From the NCBI GenBank assembly GCA_938002085.1, contig CALLAT010000112.1, forward strand, positions 23,688 through 87,687: a stretch of 64,000 bases of DNA, read 5' to 3'. A program made the position numbers and the translations under genes. Origin of the DNA: an uncultured Pseudanabaenaceae cyanobacterium (GTDB lineage: Bacteria; Cyanobacteriota; Cyanobacteriia; PCC-9006; JAAUQQ01). Under the pieces are notes generated by a model that saw nothing but the letters and a program-made list of their open reading frames with translations, was not told the DNA's origin and did no database searches. Shown piece after piece: positions 58,692-64,000 of the stretch; the first letter of the stretch is position 1, and the number at the start of each line of letters is the position of its first letter.

Positions 58692-58792
58692 GGCTGAGTG
58701 AGAGCGATCGCTTTCTATCCTCCCACAGCGATATCTCGTCGGTTGTTACGACGTTCTCTATGGAGAAGTCGCTTCTGTAAAAATGTCTTTAT

Positions 58793-58822
58793 AGTACGTG
58801 CGAACTTAAGTACTTCCGTTCT
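58793..58822 (+). promoter_or_regulatory. Candidate LexA/SOS-box-like sites upstream of recA
   Basis: AGTACTTCCGTTCT (58809-58822) fits recalled consensus RGTACNNNDGTWCB at 13/14; AGTACGTGCGAACT (58793-58806) fits less well. Confidence 0.45.
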
Positions 58823-59078
58823 ATACTGTCTCCGGGAGCAACATAAACCACGAAGCCATTGATAGCTCTACATTAGTGGCTTTGCCATTCTCTCCAAAAG
58901 AGAATGATTCATCCGGTTGTTGCTCTACTCTGGAAGCTTGACTTCTTTTTCGATGCTGTTGAACCAGCAGCTCTCCGCATCTAGCCTCTATTTTGCGCTC
59001 GCCGCTCGATAGAATTAACAGGTTCCCTCAGCATCGATGGGCACCTCTCCGAACTCCCTTAATTAGAAGAAATCGCCC

Positions 59079-60248
59079 ATGGCACCTAAGACAGACCAGG
59101 AAGCTAAACAGCGCGCCCAAGCCCTTGACCTGGTTCTCAATAATATTGAGCGTAACTTTGGCAAGGGCTCCATCATGCGCCTCGGTGATGCGGCTCGCAT
59201 GAAGGTAGAGACTACTCCCACAGGTGCGCTTACCCTTGACCTGGCTCTGGGCGGCGGTATCCCTAAGGGCCGTGTGGTTGAAATTTACGGACCAGAAAGC
59301 TCTGGTAAGACTACGTTGGCGCTTCATGCGATCGCCGAGGTCCAAAAAACAGGCGGTGTTGCAGCGTTTGTAGATGCTGAACACGCACTTGACCCGGTCT
59401 ATGCCGCTGCCCTGGGCGTCAATATCCAAGACCTCCTCGTCTCCCAGCCCGATACGGGAGAAATGGGTCTTGAGGTCGTTGACCAACTGATCCGCTCTAC
59501 CGCAGTAGACATCATTGTTGTTGATTCCGTTGCTGCTCTCACCCCCCGCGTGGAAATCGAAGGGGAAATGGGTGACATGCAAGTGGGCACCCAAGCTCGC
59601 TTGATGAGCAAGGCCCTGCGTAAGATCACCGGCAACATCGGCAAATCTGGCTGTACGGTCATCTTCCTCAACCAGTTGCGCCTCAAAATCGGCGTCACCT
59701 ACGGCAACCCTGAGACCACGACGGGTGGTAACGCTCTCAAGTTCTACGCCTCCGTTCGCCTAGACATTCGACGTATTCAGACTCTGAAGAAAGGCAATCA
59801 GGAATTTGGCATTCGCGTGAAAGTCAAAGTGGCCAAGAACAAAGTTGCTCCTCCTTTCCGCATTGCAGAATTCGATATCCTCTTCGGCCGAGGGATTTCC
59901 ACCCTGGGCTGTATGCTCGACCTCGCCGAAGAAACAGGCATCGTCATTCGCAAAGGCGCTTGGTATAGCTACCAGGGCGACAACATTGGCCAGGGCCGCG
60001 ACAATACGATCATCTACTTTGAGGAGAATGCTGCGATCGCCCAGGATATCGAGACCCAAGTGCGCGCCAAGTTAGAAATGGGCGCAGAGGTCTCAGCTAA
60101 TACCGTGGGTCACCCCAATAGTGTTGAAGACCTAAAGGCTGAAGCGCCGGAAGGCATACTCGAAGCAGAGCCAACGCCTGAGGCTGCTACTGCAGCAACA
60201 GCAGCGGCTTCTACCAAGAAGAAGCGTGGCCGCTCTAAGTCCTCATAA
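59079..60248 (+). CDS. recA: Recombinase A
   Basis: [54 protein letters not shown]. Confidence 0.98.
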   Translation: MAPKTDQEAKQRAQALDLVLNNIERNFGKGSIMRLGDAARMKVETTPTGALTLDLALGGGIPKGRVVEIYGPESSGKTTLALHAIAEVQKTGGVAAFVDAEHALDPVYAAALGVNIQDLLVSQPDTGEMGLEVVDQLIRSTAVDIIVVDSVAALTPRVEIEGEMGDMQVGTQARLMSKALRKITGNIGKSGCTVIFLNQLRLKIGVTYGNPETTTGGNALKFYASVRLDIRRIQTLKKGNQEFGIRVKVKVAKNKVAPPFRIAEFDILFGRGISTLGCMLDLAEETGIVIRKGAWYSYQGDNIGQGRDNTIIYFEENAAIAQDIETQVRAKLEMGAEVSANTVGHPNSVEDLKAEAPEGILEAEPTPEAATAATAAASTKKKRGRSKSS

Positions 60249-60372
60249 TGTTTTGACAATAGATTATGCAAAATCCGATTGAGTGCCCCCGATTCCCATA
60301 AGTTGAGCTGTGAGGGCAAACCGCCGTTCGTCCATAGAAGAGTTGGGGAGACAGCAATTAGGATTTGGTCTT

Positions 60373-60428
60373 AGAGATCTAAAAACGGGGGTAAAGCATT
60401 CGCGCTTTACCCCCATTTTTAGATCTCT
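60373..60428. terminator. Long bidirectional terminator between recA and the FHA gene
   Basis: AGAGATCTAAAAA-C-GGGGGTAAAGC-ATTCGC-GCTTTACCCCC-A-TTTTTAGATCTCT. Confidence 0.9.
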
Positions 60429-60445
60429 TGTTGAAATAACAACGC

Positions 60446-61318
60446 CTAGGGCATGTTCTTCAGGCGCTTTAATAGCCTGGCTTGGCGATCGCTCTGTTCC
60501 GGTTTCGACGTGTTTCCCGATGTAGACTTCTGGACTGGAATTTCTCCTCTTAAAAAGACCATCGTGTCATCGCTAGGCGTTGCCTTTTGTTCAGTCTGTT
60601 CTGGCTCGGCAAACAATTGCGGCGTAACGGGGTCAGGTTCTCTACCTAGCTTCTCAAGGACTCCCTCAGGGAGTTGTGGAAGATTTTGAGGCTCAGATTG
60701 TTCAAAAAACAAAATTGTCAAGCTGCCTAGGCGAATGCGATCGCCTTCCTTCAAAGGCTTGCGGTGGCGTACCGCTTCTCCGTTAACAAAAGATCCGTTT
60801 GTACTCCCCAAGTCCACTAGCTCGAAGCCTTGGTCTGAAGAAAATTGAATTGCCGCATGGTGACGAGATAGCCTAGCGTCCTCTAAACAGAGGCCAGACT
60901 CAGGAGCGCGGCCTATCAGCCAAATTTGCTCAGGCTGGAGTAGCGTTTGACTGCGATCGTCTAAAAGATTGGTGGTCAGGCTCGCATCATTATTACCAGT
61001 GCGATTACCAATGATGTAAAGCGGAACTTTCGCATTGGAAGCTTGACCTGTAGGCAGATTCTCTAAGGCGATCAGTTCATCCAATAGGGATGGATTGGTA
61101 TCGTATAACCTCTGAAATACCTGGTATAGCCCTAGCTTTTGTTCCAAGCTGGGAGTGCGCTGGGACTTGAGCAGTTGGGTCGTTTGTTGGAAAGGATTGG
61201 GACGAGACATGGAAGACGCTTGTGATGGCGAGCCTGTAGCAGAATGACGTCCCTGATTACCAGTGCGACTATCTCCCTTAGGGAAGGGTGGCCTGACTAG
61301 ATGACCTGGCTTAGTCAT
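60446..61318 (-). CDS. FHA-domain protein
   Basis: WLIGRAPESGLCLEDARLSRHHAAIQF...LVDLGSTNGSFVNGEAV. Confidence 0.9.
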   Translation of the reverse strand: MTKPGHLVRPPFPKGDSRTGNQGRHSATGSPSQASSMSRPNPFQQTTQLLKSQRTPSLEQKLGLYQVFQRLYDTNPSLLDELIALENLPTGQASNAKVPLYIIGNRTGNNDASLTTNLLDDRSQTLLQPEQIWLIGRAPESGLCLEDARLSRHHAAIQFSSDQGFELVDLGSTNGSFVNGEAVRHRKPLKEGDRIRLGSLTILFFEQSEPQNLPQLPEGVLEKLGREPDPVTPQLFAEPEQTEQKATPSDDTMVFLRGEIPVQKSTSGNTSKPEQSDRQARLLKRLKNMP

Positions 61319-61623
61319 GACTTAATACCAGGATGCTGGATAACTACTATTTATTCCACTGATGGTTTCCACCATTATGGAAAGTTAATTTGTAGATGTG
61401 GTCAGAAAATATACTAAAGGTTGTCCGTGAGTAAAGATATTCTGTTCAATCTTTGAATATCAGAATCTAGCCATCATTGTAAATGATGGCCTAAAAGCTT
61501 GCTGTACATAGCTTCTCGCTCTTTCGTCGTTCTAGCTAGCCCCCTGTTTGAATTGAGGAATTGCAAATTGTAGCCGTGCCAATAGCAATGGCCTCTGAGC
61601 GATTTTATTGGGCCAACGAGAGC

Positions 61624-62505
61624 TTAGTAGCGCTTCAAAAACTGTGTTAGTTCACGATTGACAGTTTGAGGCGCTTCTTGGTTGATCCAATGACCGCACT
61701 GATCAACGAGCTTGAAACGACAAGGCCCAGAAATGAGTCTTTCCATGCCTTTTGCAAGGCGATGACTGAAAAGAGTGTCATCTTGTCCCCAAAGAATCAG
61801 CGTGGGGCGAGCGATGGAGCTAGGCGCCTTCGTGAGAAGCTGGCCGACATTACGGGGGGTGAGGAGCTGACGATAGTGACTTAGGGCTGCTCGGATTGCT
61901 CCTGGCTTTGCCAAGGCTGCTTCGTACAGCGCTGTATCTTCTTTGGAGAAGGCCCCCTTACGAACGGATTGTTGCTGGAACAAACCGCGCACAATGTTGG
62001 GTAAATTAGCCCGCACCATTAGCTCGGGAAGATTAGGGACTTGGGCTGCCCAGATATACCAACTGCGACCAAATTGTTCGAAATTACCGGCTGCCTCTTG
62101 GAGAAAGCGCTGGGGGTGAGGAGCGGAAAGTAAGGCTAAAGATTGAACACATTGGGGAACATTCTCAGCTAAGGACCAGGCAATGGAGCCTCCCCAGCCA
62201 TGGCCCACAATACGCGCCTTTTTGTAGCCTAAGGCTTTAATTAATCCTTGAATATCTCGGCTTAGATTTTCTAAGTCGTAGCCGCCGTGAGGCTTGTCTG
62301 AATCGTTGTAGCCTCTTAAGTCTGGCGCGACTACTTTAAAGTGCTTAGACAAAATCGGTAGCTGGTGGCGCCAGGAGTACCAAAACTCAAGGAATCCGTG
62401 GAGGAGAATCACTAGCTCACCTTCGCCTTGGGTGACGTAGTGGAGGCGGATATTGTTAGTCTCAACAAATTCGTGACGCCAAGGGAAGACGCTTACGTTG
62501 CTCAT
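61624..62505 (-). CDS. Alpha/beta hydrolase (epoxide hydrolase-like)
   Basis: LLHGFLEFWYSWRHQLPIL, VGHGWGGSIAW, CGHWINQEAP. Confidence 0.9.
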   Translation of the reverse strand: MSNVSVFPWRHEFVETNNIRLHYVTQGEGELVILLHGFLEFWYSWRHQLPILSKHFKVVAPDLRGYNDSDKPHGGYDLENLSRDIQGLIKALGYKKARIVGHGWGGSIAWSLAENVPQCVQSLALLSAPHPQRFLQEAAGNFEQFGRSWYIWAAQVPNLPELMVRANLPNIVRGLFQQQSVRKGAFSKEDTALYEAALAKPGAIRAALSHYRQLLTPRNVGQLLTKAPSSIARPTLILWGQDDTLFSHRLAKGMERLISGPCRFKLVDQCGHWINQEAPQTVNRELTQFLKRY

Positions 62506-62791
62506 CTATGAATATAAATGTAGTGAGCCCACGCTTTTATCTTTGGACCAAGGTTGAAAACGACCTTGGAGACCAGTGCCACCCTACTTAGTATGTATAG
62601 GTGCAAGGTCTATTGCCAGGGGCTCTTGAATGGGTGACGGCTTGAGATTGGGGCAGGGTGCTCTTTCTTCTAAAGTTCAGTTTGCCCACTTCGGTGCATA
62701 AAACTAAGGCTATGCCGCCCTCTATTGCTTCCGCCTTCTATTGACTTTAACTCAGAGCTTGTTAGAGAAATCAGCTCTAAGACTGCAGTCT

Positions 62792-63130
62792 TTAACGACT
62801 GCGCAGCAACTCGCAATCCGCTGGACTCACTTTGAATTTAACGAGGCTGGCTAGTTCATGGAGCTGGCTAATCGCTTCAGAGCCTTCTAGCTTCATTAGT
62901 TCGCGATCGTCACGCATCTCTGTCCAAGTAATGCCGTAGTCAGAGACGAGGAAGCGGATGAGATGGCCCTCAGCAAGGCTCACCATAAATGAGGCGCTAT
63001 TACGCTCGCCACCGCAGGTATAGCAGGATGAAGAATAACCTTGATTCTCCAGAGTCTGAGCCAGAGCCTGGAGGCTCATGACGAGGTCTTGGACAAACTG
63101 GCTATGTTGAAAGGCTAGTCGGTTGAACAC
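62792..63130 (-). CDS. DUF1815 family protein
   Basis: MFNRLAFQHSQFVQDLVMSLQALAQTLENQGYSSSCYTCGGERNSASFMVSLAE. Confidence 0.8.
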   Translation of the reverse strand: MFNRLAFQHSQFVQDLVMSLQALAQTLENQGYSSSCYTCGGERNSASFMVSLAEGHLIRFLVSDYGITWTEMRDDRELMKLEGSEAISQLHELASLVKFKVSPADCELLRSR

Positions 63131-63579
63131 GATACTCCTCCGGTCACTTGTACACTTTACACTTTTTTAAGAATCTGTTCCAGGCAACCAACTTTTGGGT
63201 ATATGAAACGCCGTAACCTCAGACTATGTCGTTAGTATTGCCACATATATATTTTCTTAAGCATCGGTAAAGCTACTGAAATAATGTTTTCCCTACGCGC
63301 TCTATATGGTTATTGCCTTGGGGATCGCCCGGTATGTCTGCATTCTGTTTTGTGTTGGCGTCTAGTCTCGGCATTTACGCCATGAGGCTGCCATATACGA
63401 GCTTAGAGTTCTTTAGATGCGGTGATCGTCGCATTTGTTGCTTTAAGGAGCAATCTTATTGATAAAAGTTGTGAGAGAGATTGGCCTTCATTATGATTTA
63501 GGCGATCGCTGACTCAGTCTTTTCAGGTTGCATCTGTTCTGCGACTTGGGTTCTAGGGGCCTTCCCTCCTCTGTTGAGA

Positions 63580-63620
63580 CAAAAAGCGACGGCCCCCACT
63601 TTCGCAGGAGCCGCCGCTTC
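63580..63620 (-). terminator. psbA terminator
   Basis: Minus strand AAGCGGCGGC...GCCGTCGCTTTTTG hairpin with T-run. Confidence 0.75.
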
Positions 63621-63657
63621 TCAAACCTTTTTCAAGGACTGAATCTCACCGGGAGAT

Positions 63658-64000
<343 letters not shown>

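Overview
This 64 kb window is a cyanobacterial chromosome segment. Evidence: a psbA/D1 3' end at the right edge, desA and desC lipid desaturases, ktrA/ktrB, DUF1815- and DUF1818-type proteins, and recurrent GCGATCGC (HIP1) octamers. Most of it is ordinary chromosomal content: prfC, an ABC-F protein, tenA-like, anmK, a Ser/Thr kinase, rpoZ, tRNA-Pro(GGG), aroA, alaS, ggt, xseA/xseB, recA, FHA and GGDEF proteins. No rRNA or CRISPR array was seen. The most interesting region is about 44.7-56.6 kb, which looks like a heme/electron-transfer island. It encodes a ResB-like plus CcsA-like cytochrome c synthase pair, a Tat/lipobox Rieske protein, a ChaN-like lipoprotein, a periplasmic thioredoxin, a small membrane protein with two HX13H motifs (predicted diheme cytochrome b), a mono-heme Tll0287-like lipoprotein, a 6xCXXCH cytochrome and a membrane-anchored 4xCXXCH + 1xCX4CH cytochrome whose genes overlap by ATGA, and a tandem globin with a C-terminal membrane anchor. 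I propose it as a candidate undescribed transmembrane electron conduit with a dedicated maturation system. Other notable features are a ~131-133 bp MITE family (two full copies and one solo end), with one copy inserted at a TA inside another palindromic repeat; several very long near-perfect hairpins at gene ends; a NACHT-like/pentapeptide STAND protein; an RG/GG-tailed protein; and LexA-box-like sites upstream of recA. All assignments come from reading motifs and recalling families; no database search was run.
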